Position numbers and translations under genes: made by a program. 6,866 nt of DNA from an uncultured Acetobacteraceae bacterium (GTDB lineage Bacteria; Pseudomonadota; Alphaproteobacteria; Acetobacterales; Acetobacteraceae). Below are positions 1 to 5,890 of the stretch, piece after piece. How positions within the stretch are numbered: position 1 is the stretch's first letter; the number at the start of each line of letters is the position of its first letter. The notes below the pieces were generated by a model. That model ran no database searches, was not told where the DNA came from, and was given only the letters and a program-made list of their open reading frames with translations. The stretch spans positions 1 to 6,866 of the forward strand of contig CALNAL010000309.1 in assembly GCA_937874445.1 (NCBI GenBank), read 5' to 3'.

Positions 1-711
1 GAGCTGGCCCGTGCGGCGATCTGGTTGGTGGCCTGGGGCGAAAGTGGACGGGCACAGTCTTTCCTGCTGCGGCTGGGCGACACCCTCTCCGACCCTGTCG
101 ACCGCCTGCTGACAGCACGCCTGGCCGAAGGGCTGGGCCTGCCGCAGACGGCCATCGGGGTGGCCCGCCGTGCCGGCCGCGACGGCCTGACCCTGCTGCC
201 CCAGGGCTGGCCGCTGGCGGCCTCCATCCCCGCCGGCTCCGGGGTCGAGCCCGCGCTGGTGCTGGGCGTGATCCGCCAGGAAAGCAGCTTCGACACCGCC
301 ACGGTCAGCCCGGCCGGCGCACGCGGGCTGATGCAGCTGATGCCCGCCACGGCCGCCGAGGTCGCGACCCGGCAGGGGCTGCATCTCGGCCCGACCACCC
401 TCACCGCCGACCCGCAGACCAACATCCTGCTCGGCACCACCTATCTCGCGGGCCTGCTGGCACGCTTCCAGGGCGCTGTGCCACTGGCCGTCGCCGCCTA
501 CAACGCCGGCCCCGGCCGGGTGACCGACTGGCTCTCCGGCTACGGCGACCCGCGCACCGCCGGCGGCCCCGAGATGATCGACTGGATCGAAGAGATTCCG
601 ATCGGCGAGACGCGCAACTACGTCCAGCGCGTGCTGGAAAATCAGGTCGTCTATCGCGCCGAACTCGCCGCCCCCCAGGACTCTCCGAAGACGGCTCCGC
701 AGCAGCCGTAG
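1..711 (+). CDS. Soluble lytic murein transglycosylase, C-terminal part (5' end outside window)
   Basis: The frame is open from base 1, so the start lies upstream and only the last 236 residues are present; full Slt70-type proteins are usually about 600 or more residues. The visible part ends in the SLT catalytic domain, roughly residues 75-220 of this fragment. The catalytic glutamate sits in the motif RQESSFD (codon 280-282, residue 94), followed by GLMQLMPATA from residue 109, AYNAGPGRV from residue 167, and ETRNYVQRVLENQ near the end, all hallmarks of the family. Such enzymes cleave the MurNAc-GlcNAc bond of peptidoglycan in the periplasm, leaving 1,6-anhydro-MurNAc ends, in wall turnover. 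The last residues (PQDSPKTAPQQP) look like a disordered tail. Base composition is visibly GC-richer than the downstream cluster (about 77% in bases 181-360). No functional link to the following genes is apparent. Family call is firm; the exact orthologue is not. Confidence 0.93.
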   Translation, partial: ELARAAIWLVAWGESGRAQSFLLRLGDTLSDPVDRLLTARLAEGLGLPQTAIGVARRAGRDGLTLLPQGWPLAASIPAGSGVEPALVLGVIRQESSFDTATVSPAGARGLMQLMPATAAEVATRQGLHLGPTTLTADPQTNILLGTTYLAGLLARFQGAVPLAVAAYNAGPGRVTDWLSGYGDPRTAGGPEMIDWIEEIPIGETRNYVQRVLENQVVYRAELAAPQDSPKTAPQQP

Positions 712-749
712 GGCCTGCCCCGCCGCGGCCGGATAGAAAGCCGGGCATG

Positions 750-765
750 TGTCAATGCGTTGACA
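750..765. promoter_or_regulatory. Perfect inverted repeat, candidate operator of the catabolic cluster
   Basis: TGTCAA and TTGACA form perfect 6-base arms around a TGCG centre, 68 bases before the start of the dehydratase gene. The position, at the head of a same-strand catabolic cluster, and the 16-base dyad fit an operator for a dimeric repressor such as a LacI- or GntR-family protein; which family is inference. The right arm also equals the sigma-70 -35 consensus TTGACA (760-765). No convincing -10 hexamer follows at 16-18 bases; the nearest TA-containing stretch (CCTAGC, 785-790) is poor. No regulator gene is in the window. Confidence 0.42.
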
Positions 766-820
766 GAATTCGCCCCCTGCGCGGCCTAGCGTGCGCCCTC
801 GAACCGGTATTCGACGGCAC

Positions 821-825
821 GAAGG
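821..825 (+). promoter_or_regulatory. Ribosome binding site that decides the dehydratase start
   Basis: GAAGG lies 8 bases before the ATG at 834. This favours that ATG over the in-frame ATG at 747, which would add 29 residues with no family resemblance and would place the palindrome at 750-765 inside the coding region. Confidence 0.6.
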
Positions 826-833
826 CGCATCTC

Positions 834-1946
834 ATGAAGATTACCACGCTGACCCCTTTCATTCTCCACGTCCCCGTGACGAAAAGCGTGATCGGCGATG
901 CCGTTCACAAGATCACCCACTGGGGCATGCCTGGGGTGATGATCGGCACGGACGAGGGAATAGTCGGATACGGCTATGGCGGAACGCATGCCGATCTGGT
1001 CACCGACCGCCTCATCACGACACTCATCACCGACGTCTTCGGCCCCATGCTCCTGGGCGAGGACCCCTGCTCGGTACAGCACCTGTATCGCAAGCTCCTG
1101 CGCAGCTCCACGAACATCTGGGTGGGCCGTGGAGGGCTGCTGCAGCTGGCACTTTCCGCGATCGACATCGCCCTGTGGGACATCAAGGCCAAGGCGGCGA
1201 AGCAACCGCTGTGGCGCGTCCTCGGCGGCAGCCCGGCCGATAAGGTGGCCGCCTACAATACCGACTGCGGCTGGCTGGTGCGCAGCACGCCGGAGCTGGT
1301 GGACGACTGCAAGAAGATGGTGTTCGAGAAAAACTTCGGCGCCATCAAGATGAAGATCGGCAAGCCCGATCCGCGCGAGGACATCCGTCGCATCGAGGCG
1401 GTGCGCAGGGCGATCGGCGACGACAAGCGCCTGATGGTCGATGCGAACGGCAAATGGGACATCGCCACGGCCAAACAGTTCGCACCGCTGCTGGCGGACT
1501 ACGACATCACCTGGTTCGAGGAGCCTCTCTGGCACGAGGATGTTGCCGCGCACAAGCTCCTGGCCCGGCGGATCAATACGCCCATCGCCCTCGGGGAACT
1601 TCTCTACACGTTCGATCAGTTCCGGGAATTCGTCCAGGCCGGCGCGGTGGACTATCTCCAGCCCGACGCCACGCGCTGCGGAGGCCTGACAGCGGTGTGG
1701 CAGATCGCCGATCTGGGGCTGGCGTTCAACCTTCCGGTCACGCCCCACCACGGCGACATGATGCAGGCGCAGCTGCACCTGGTCATGGCCCATCCCGCCT
1801 GCTCGCTGCTGGAATACATTCCCTGGGCGCTGGACTGCTTCGTCGATCCCGTCGTGGTCCGCGACGGATTCTACGAAGTCCCCACCGCCCCGGGCGCCGG
1901 AACGACTCTGCGCACCGAGGCCCTTGAGCGTTTCAACGTCCTGTAG
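834..1946 (+). CDS. Mandelate racemase-subgroup enolase superfamily enzyme, probable sugar-acid dehydratase
   Basis: This 370-residue protein has the enolase-superfamily layout: an N-terminal capping domain (about 1-125) and a TIM-barrel domain. The active-site set of the mandelate racemase subgroup is complete and evenly spaced: K172-M-K174 (KxK), metal ligands D203 (VDAN), E229 (WFEEP) and E255 (LGELLY), and the D278-H305 dyad (QPDATRC; PHHGD). As I recall the mandelate racemase numbering (K164, K166, D195, E221, E247, D270, H297), the offset is a constant +8. E327 in LLEYIPW probably matches the electrophilic glutamate. Most members with these residues dehydrate aldonic or aldaric acids to 2-keto-3-deoxy acids using Mg2+ in the cytoplasm. 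Substrate depends on the capping-domain loops, here around residues 18-31 (GDAVHKITHWG), which I cannot match to a known specificity. It is the first gene of the cluster, just ahead of a TRAP transporter. Racemase or epimerase activity remains possible. Confidence 0.88.
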   Translation: MKITTLTPFILHVPVTKSVIGDAVHKITHWGMPGVMIGTDEGIVGYGYGGTHADLVTDRLITTLITDVFGPMLLGEDPCSVQHLYRKLLRSSTNIWVGRGGLLQLALSAIDIALWDIKAKAAKQPLWRVLGGSPADKVAAYNTDCGWLVRSTPELVDDCKKMVFEKNFGAIKMKIGKPDPREDIRRIEAVRRAIGDDKRLMVDANGKWDIATAKQFAPLLADYDITWFEEPLWHEDVAAHKLLARRINTPIALGELLYTFDQFREFVQAGAVDYLQPDATRCGGLTAVWQIADLGLAFNLPVTPHHGDMMQAQLHLVMAHPACSLLEYIPWALDCFVDPVVVRDGFYEVPTAPGAGTTLRTEALERFNVL

Positions 1947-1951
1947 GCTGC

Positions 1952-1977
1952 CGCTCCCGCAATGACCTGCGGGAGCG
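1952..1977 (+). promoter_or_regulatory. Intergenic hairpin between dehydratase and TRAP binding-protein genes
   Basis: A perfect 10-base stem (CGCTCCCGCA with TGCGGGAGCG) encloses a 6-base loop ATGACC, starting 6 bases after the dehydratase stop. No T-run follows, so it does not look like an intrinsic terminator. It is better read as an mRNA processing or 3'-end protecting structure, or a partial attenuator ahead of the binding-protein gene. The structure is seen directly; its role is inference. Confidence 0.6.
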
Positions 1978-2010
1978 TACGCATCACAACAATAACCGGA
2001 GGTAACGACC

Positions 2011-3000
2011 ATGATGATGACACGGAAGAACTTTCTGGGAGGCACTCTGGGAGGGCTCGCCCTGATGGCCCTGCCCCGGTCGGGCCGCGCCGCGGGCACG
2101 CTCCGCTTCAAGATGGGGTTCAATGATCCGGACGGCAGCGTCTACGTCCAGGGCGGCAAGAAGATCGCCGAGGAGATTGCGCGCCTGACCGACAACCAGA
2201 TCCAGGTCGACGTCTACAGCAGTGCCCAGCTCGGGGGCGAACGCGACATGTACGAGGGGGCGCAGATCGGCTCGATCGACATGCCGACCTGCGTCAACAC
2301 GGTGCTGAGCTCCTTCATCCCCGAGGCCACGATCCTCGACCAGCCCTTCATCTTCGACACTGCCGATCAGGCGCACGCGGCGATAGACGGCAAGGTCGGC
2401 GATCTCATCGCCCAGAAGTCCCTCGCCCAGGGCGTTCACCTGGTCGGATGGCTGGAGTCCGGATTCCGCGACGTCTTCTCCGATCGCCCCATCAAGTCCC
2501 TCGATGATTTCAAGGGATTCAAGATCCGCACGATGGAGAACCGCATGCAGATCGCGGCCTTCAACGCGCTCGGGGCGGTGGCGACGCCGATGGCGTACGG
2601 AGAGCTGTTCACGGCCCTGCAGCAGCGTACCGTGGACGGATGCGAGAACGCCGTCGGCAACATGATCACCAGCCGCTTCTACGAGGTTCTCAAGCACGTC
2701 ACCTACACGCACCACCAGTTCACCTATATCGCCGTCGGATTCTCCGACAAGGCGTGGAACCAGATCCCGAAGCCCCTCCAGCCGAAGGTCATGGAAGCGG
2801 TCCACAACGGTGTGGTGTTCCAGAGGAAACTCCTTGAAGACTTCAACGCCGGGTCCATCGATCAGCTGAAAAAGCTGACCGTCCAGTTCTACGAGGTGGA
2901 CCGCAAGGCGATGAAGGCGCGTGTCCTCCCGGCGCTGGAATCCTTCCGCAAGCAGATGTCGAAGGAATGGCTCAAGGCCCTCGATCAATACATCGCCTAG
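2011..3000 (+). CDS. dctP: TRAP transporter periplasmic solute-binding protein (DctP family)
   Basis: The 329-residue product has the usual DctP length. Residues 1-28 form an export signal (basic TRK, a hydrophobic glycine/leucine stretch, then GRAA with likely cleavage after A27 or A28). T-R-K-N-F-L resembles a twin-arginine motif with Lys as the second basic residue, so Tat export is conceivable, though Sec is the default. The ligand-carboxylate arginine lies in KIRTMEN (R173). R153 (GFRDVF) and N213 (GCENAVGN) keep the 20- and 40-residue spacings of R127, R147 and N187 of the sialic acid protein SiaP. This supports a carboxylated ligand such as a sugar acid, bound in the periplasm and passed to the membrane subunits. 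The start is fixed by GGAGGT (1998-2003), 7 bases before the first of three consecutive ATG codons. The gene follows a hairpin and is followed by 145 non-coding bases before the small membrane subunit. Ligand identity is unknown. Confidence 0.94.
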   Translation: MMMTRKNFLGGTLGGLALMALPRSGRAAGTLRFKMGFNDPDGSVYVQGGKKIAEEIARLTDNQIQVDVYSSAQLGGERDMYEGAQIGSIDMPTCVNTVLSSFIPEATILDQPFIFDTADQAHAAIDGKVGDLIAQKSLAQGVHLVGWLESGFRDVFSDRPIKSLDDFKGFKIRTMENRMQIAAFNALGAVATPMAYGELFTALQQRTVDGCENAVGNMITSRFYEVLKHVTYTHHQFTYIAVGFSDKAWNQIPKPLQPKVMEAVHNGVVFQRKLLEDFNAGSIDQLKKLTVQFYEVDRKAMKARVLPALESFRKQMSKEWLKALDQYIA

Positions 3001-3011
3001 GAGGCCCGGAT

Positions 3012-3050
3012 GGCGGCGGAAGCCCGGCACCGTTCGGGGCCTCCGCCGCC
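3012..3050 (+). promoter_or_regulatory. Strong GC-rich hairpin between binding-protein and membrane-subunit genes
   Basis: GGCGGCGGA (3012-3020) pairs perfectly with TCCGCCGCC (3042-3050). After one A/C mismatch, GCCC (3022-3025) continues the helix with GGGC (3037-3040), leaving an 11-base loop. It begins 11 bases after the binding-protein stop. No T-run follows, so full termination is unlikely. Such stems after binding-protein genes are known from other transporter operons (the malE-malF REP region) to protect upstream mRNA and raise binding-protein dosage; that role here is inference. Confidence 0.62.
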
Positions 3051-3134
3051 GCTCTCTCCCGCTGCAGATCGCGGATGTCGTGCGGCAATGCGCCGCCGAC
3101 GAGACGATGGGCGGCCTTCCTGCGTCACAGGGAC

Positions 3135-3138
3135 AGGA
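3135..3138 (+). promoter_or_regulatory. Ribosome binding site that decides the small TRAP subunit start
   Basis: AGGA lies 7 bases before the ATG at 3146. The frame stays open far upstream (to 2921, overlapping the binding-protein gene), but that extension is proline/arginine-rich and not DctQ-like. The other in-frame ATG at 3107 has no good Shine-Dalgarno sequence. Confidence 0.55.
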
Positions 3139-3145
3139 ATCGGAT

Positions 3146-3655
3146 ATGAGAAAAATAACTGGCGCCTTTCAAAGGCTGGAAGAGCTTCTCATCGCTGTAT
3201 CATTTTCGATCATGGTGGTCTCCTCGTTCGCACAAGTGGTGAACCGCAACTTCATCGGCGGAGGCGTGTCCTGGTTCGAGGAGCTGTCGCGATATTGCAT
3301 GATCTACATGGCCCTTCTGGCAACGGAACTCGGGCTGCGTGACGGAACCCAGGTGGCCGTCAGCGCCTTCACCGACAAGTGCGGGCCCACCCTGCGCCTT
3401 GCGTTGTCCATGCTCTCCCAGGCGATCGTCATCGTGTTTTCCGTCATCGTCTTCGTGACCTCGTTTCAGCTCCTGCAGAAGCAGGTCGCCTACGGGGCCC
3501 ACTCGGCCGGCTTGGACATGCCGATGTACATTCCGTATTTTGCGCTTCCCCTCAGCTTCGCCATTATCGCCGTCGTCCAGTCGGCCCGCCTGCTCGCCTC
3601 CATCCGCAGGGCCTCGGGCGGACCTGGCCAGGTCGCGGGAGGTCCCCAGCCATGA
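3146..3655 (+). CDS. dctQ: TRAP transporter small membrane subunit (DctQ family)
   Basis: With the start at 3146 the product is 169 residues, normal for DctQ. Four hydrophobic segments are visible at about 14-32, 47-65, 85-107 and 128-150, matching the four-helix topology of the family. The conserved pattern W-x-E-E-x-x-R-Y appears at W43, E45, E46, R49 and Y50 just before the second helix. DctQ forms the inner-membrane complex with the large subunit and supports sodium-driven import of substrate delivered by the binding protein. The C-terminal end (about 154-169) is glycine/proline-rich and likely disordered. Its stop codon overlaps the next start as ATGA, implying translational coupling and matched production of the two membrane subunits. 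The family call rests on topology, motif and position between the other two TRAP genes. Confidence 0.9.
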   Translation: MRKITGAFQRLEELLIAVSFSIMVVSSFAQVVNRNFIGGGVSWFEELSRYCMIYMALLATELGLRDGTQVAVSAFTDKCGPTLRLALSMLSQAIVIVFSVIVFVTSFQLLQKQVAYGAHSAGLDMPMYIPYFALPLSFAIIAVVQSARLLASIRRASGGPGQVAGGPQP

Positions 3656-4920
3656 TCGGGGCTATTCTCTTCGGTCTGTTCGGAATCCAGCTGATCATCG
3701 GCGTCCCGATCGCCGTTGCTCTCGGCGTGGCAACGATGGTCTGCATGCTGGTGATGGGCGTTCCCGTCGCGGTCGTGGCGCAGCGCATCTTCACCGGCCT
3801 GGATTCGACCTCCATCATGGCGATCCCATTCTTTGTCCTGGCCGGGAACCTGATGTCCGGAGGCGGCATCTCGCGGCGGCTGGTGGACTTCGTCAACAGC
3901 ATCGTCGGCAAGGTGCAGGGGGGCATGGCCTATGCCATGGTCGCGGCCTGTGCCTTCTTCGCGGCCCTCTCCGGCTCCGCCCCGGCGACGGTCGTCGCCA
4001 TCGGCTCGATGCTCTACCCGCAGATCGTCCGCCTGGGATATCCGAAAAAGAGGCTCGCCGGACTGCTCGCGGTGTCCGGTGGGCTGGGACCGATCATTCC
4101 GCCAAGCATCATCATGGTGGTGTACGGAACGATCACGAACTGTTCCATTAGCGACATGTTCACGGCCGGACTCGTGGCCGGCGCCATGATCACGGTCGTC
4201 CTGGCCACTCTCGCCATCCACTACTCCTACAAGGAGCACTGGCCGAAGGACGAAGGCAGCATCGACCTGAAGGTCTTCCTGAAATCGGCGTTCAAGGCTC
4301 TTCCGGCGGCTTTTCTTCCCGTCCTGATTCTCGGAGGAATCTACTCGGGAATCCAGACCCCGACAGAATCCGCCGCCACCGCGGTGATCTATTCGTTCCT
4401 TGTCGGGATGTTCATCTATCGCGAGATCAAGCCTGCCGATCTCTACGCGATCATCGTGGATTCCGCGAAGTCGAGCGCGATGGTGCTGTTCATCCTGGGG
4501 ACCTCGACCGCGTTCTCCTGGCTGTTCACCTTCTCGGGAATCTCCCGCGCGCTGACGACCAGCATCGTGGCGCTCAACCTGACCCCGATGCTCTACTGCT
4601 TCGTGGTGGCGATCATCCTGCTGATCTTCGGCACGTTCCTGGAGGGCGCCGCGACGTGCATCCTTCTCGTGCCGGTCCTCTGGCCCATCGCCCAGCAGCT
4701 CGGGATCAACGTCATCCACTTCGGCATGATCGTCTCCATCTCCAACGTGATCGGAACGATGACTCCTCCTGTCGCCGTCAACCTCTTTGCGGCATCGAGC
4801 GTCACCGGCCTCAAGATGGAGCAGATCGCCAAGGGGGAGATGCCCTTCCTGATCGGGTTTACCCTGGTATTCTTCATCATCGTGTTCGTGCCCTGGTTCA
4901 GCACGTTCTTCCTCTCGTGA
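3652..4920 (+). CDS. dctM: TRAP transporter large membrane subunit (DctM family)
   Basis: This 422-residue, very hydrophobic protein is the transport channel of the TRAP system and couples substrate import to the sodium gradient. DctM signatures are present in order: GSAPAT (108-113) continuing into VVAIGSMLYP, GLGPIIPPS (144-152), QTPTES (235-240) and GTMTPPVAVN (368-377). The second and fourth are the paired hairpin-loop regions expected of this elevator-type fold. Length is typical (about 420-440). The start at 3652 overlaps the stop of the small subunit gene as ATGA and has GGGAGG (3637-3642) 9 bases upstream inside that gene. The same frame is open from 3379, but that part is only a shadow of the small subunit gene. 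No defects are seen, so the transporter appears complete. It is a separate subunit, not a DctQM fusion. Confidence 0.95.
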   Translation: MIGAILFGLFGIQLIIGVPIAVALGVATMVCMLVMGVPVAVVAQRIFTGLDSTSIMAIPFFVLAGNLMSGGGISRRLVDFVNSIVGKVQGGMAYAMVAACAFFAALSGSAPATVVAIGSMLYPQIVRLGYPKKRLAGLLAVSGGLGPIIPPSIIMVVYGTITNCSISDMFTAGLVAGAMITVVLATLAIHYSYKEHWPKDEGSIDLKVFLKSAFKALPAAFLPVLILGGIYSGIQTPTESAATAVIYSFLVGMFIYREIKPADLYAIIVDSAKSSAMVLFILGTSTAFSWLFTFSGISRALTTSIVALNLTPMLYCFVVAIILLIFGTFLEGAATCILLVPVLWPIAQQLGINVIHFGMIVSISNVIGTMTPPVAVNLFAASSVTGLKMEQIAKGEMPFLIGFTLVFFIIVFVPWFSTFFLS

Positions 4921-4926
4921 GGCGAA

Positions 4927-4955
4927 GGCGCCCCGCGGCGAGCCTGCGGGACGCC
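4927..4955 (+). promoter_or_regulatory. Intergenic hairpin after the TRAP genes
   Basis: GGCG (4927-4930) pairs with CGCC (4952-4955). After a single C/A mismatch, CCCGC (4932-4936) pairs with GCGGG (4946-4950), leaving a 9-base loop. It starts 6 bases after the large subunit stop in a 103-base gap. The following sequence has scattered T residues but no true T-run, so it is at best a weak terminator. It is the third such stem in this cluster. Confidence 0.5.
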
Positions 4956-5011
4956 CTCCCTGGCTTTGCTTCCCGTGCGGCCAGAAACGGTTCGTGCCGC
5001 AGTCCCAAGTT

Positions 5012-5016
5012 GGAGA
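5012..5016 (+). promoter_or_regulatory. Ribosome binding site that decides the IolB-like gene start
   Basis: GGAGA lies 7 bases before the ATG at 5024. An in-frame GTG at 4994 would add 10 residues but has no convincing Shine-Dalgarno sequence, so the ATG is preferred. Confidence 0.55.
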
Positions 5017-5023
5017 TCATTCT

Positions 5024-5824
5024 ATGTTGCGTTCAGAGGAAAGAGCCCGTCTGGAAGGCTGGCGGTTCCAGTCCCCGGAGACCGCGGGATTCCATGAAGT
5101 CATCGTGCCCGGGAAGGCCGACTGTTCCGCCATCTCGGTCGACCGCCTCAATCTTCCCGCAGGGAAAGGTTTCGATCTCAGAACAGGATCGCAGGAGATG
5201 CACCCGGTTCTGATCTCGGGCAAGGCGCGCCTCTCCGGGGCCCCGTTCGGCGGGCAGGAGATGAAGCGGTTCGACTCCTTCTATCTCCCCGCCGAGGCAT
5301 CGGTCCGCATCGATGCCGTCGAGGACTGCGTGTTCTACATCGCCGGCGCCCATTTCGACGGCATCGGCGCTCCCTCGTTCCGTGCCTACGATGCCAACCT
5401 TCCGATCGGCGACATCCACCAGATCCACGGTGCCGGCGCCGGCCGAAGGGAGGTCATGTTCACGCTCGACACTGCGACGCCGGCCTCCCGCCTCATCTGC
5501 GGGCTGACCTGGGGAGGGCTCGGAACCTGGACGAGCTGGCCCCCCCATCAGCACGAGCATGATCTCGAAGAGGCCTATTGCTACTTCGACATGCCGGCCC
5601 CCAAATTCGGTTTCCACCTCAGCTACCTGAAAAGCGGCGAAACCGAGGATACCGTCGTCCATCAGGTTCACAGCGGCACCATGGTGATTGCCCCGCGTGG
5701 GTATCATCCCACGGTCGCCAGCCCTTCTGTGCAGAATACCTACTTCTGGGCACTCGCCTCCTTCCGACCCGAAAGTCGGCGCTACGACCTGGCAATTCTG
5801 GATCCGGCCTTCGCGAACAGCTGA
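5024..5824 (+). CDS. IolB/KduI-family cupin isomerase (5-deoxy-glucuronate isomerase-like)
   Basis: The 266-residue product fits the IolB family length. The C-terminal cupin carries the metal site H175-x-H177 followed by E182 (in the stretch WTSWPPHQHEHDLEEAY), with the later histidine H228 in GYHPTVA. The arrangement W-T-S-x-P-P-H-x-H near a D-L-E-E and a later G-Y-H-P is typical of IolB, a zinc or similar metal enzyme converting 5-deoxy-D-glucuronate to 5-dehydro-2-deoxy-D-gluconate. The related KduI isomerises 5-keto-4-deoxyuronate in pectin and uronate degradation. The N-terminal half is a second, degenerate cupin (around HPVLISGKARLSG) without an obvious metal site, as usual. No other inositol-pathway gene is visible. 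Its neighbours (TRAP transporter, dehydratase, KduD-like dehydrogenase) suggest an isomerase for a deoxy-keto sugar acid rather than classical inositol breakdown. Family is well supported; substrate is not. Confidence 0.85.
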   Translation: MLRSEERARLEGWRFQSPETAGFHEVIVPGKADCSAISVDRLNLPAGKGFDLRTGSQEMHPVLISGKARLSGAPFGGQEMKRFDSFYLPAEASVRIDAVEDCVFYIAGAHFDGIGAPSFRAYDANLPIGDIHQIHGAGAGRREVMFTLDTATPASRLICGLTWGGLGTWTSWPPHQHEHDLEEAYCYFDMPAPKFGFHLSYLKSGETEDTVVHQVHSGTMVIAPRGYHPTVASPSVQNTYFWALASFRPESRRYDLAILDPAFANS

Positions 5825-5846
5825 AGGATCGCTTCGTTTCCCCGAC

Positions 5847-5868
5847 GCCCCGACAGGGACGCCGGGGC
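5847..5868 (+). promoter_or_regulatory. Short intergenic hairpin between isomerase and dehydrogenase genes
   Basis: GCCCCG (5847-5852) pairs with CGGGGC (5863-5868) around a 10-base loop, in the 66-base gap. No T-run follows and the ribosome binding site AAGGA (5879-5883) is 11 bases downstream. It could modulate translation or mRNA stability, but a 6-base GC stem can arise by chance in such GC-rich DNA. Confidence 0.35.
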
Positions 5869-5890
5869 AGCAGGAACCAAGGATGCATTG

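Noticed and set aside
712..740. Intrinsic terminator after the transglycosylase
   Set aside because: Only 4-base GGCC arms can be paired and no T-run follows.
760..790. Complete sigma-70 promoter before the dehydratase
   Set aside because: Only the -35 hexamer is good; no acceptable -10 at standard spacing, so I list the palindrome as a candidate operator and do not call a promoter.
747..833. N-terminal extension of the dehydratase from the ATG at 747
   Set aside because: The 29 extra residues look unlike the family, the ATG lacks a good ribosome binding site, and the region holds the palindrome; the ATG at 834 begins a typical MKIT start.
786..2123. Long open frame on the minus strand (445 codons) opposite the dehydratase
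   Set aside because: It is antisense to a well-motifed enzyme, has no recognisable motifs, is rich in Arg/Gly/Asp/His and crosses a gene boundary; long antisense frames are usual in GC-rich DNA.
1984..3030. 348-codon minus-strand frame opposite the TRAP binding-protein gene
   Set aside because: Mirror of a well-supported gene with no independent motif or ribosome binding site.
2921..3145. 75-residue N-terminal extension of the small TRAP subunit
   Set aside because: It overlaps the binding-protein gene, is Arg/Pro-rich with no DctQ likeness, and a ribosome binding site precedes the ATG at 3146.
3490..4719. 409-codon minus-strand frame opposite the TRAP membrane subunits
   Set aside because: Extremely charged (Asp/Arg/His-rich), as expected for the complement of hydrophobic codons; no motif.
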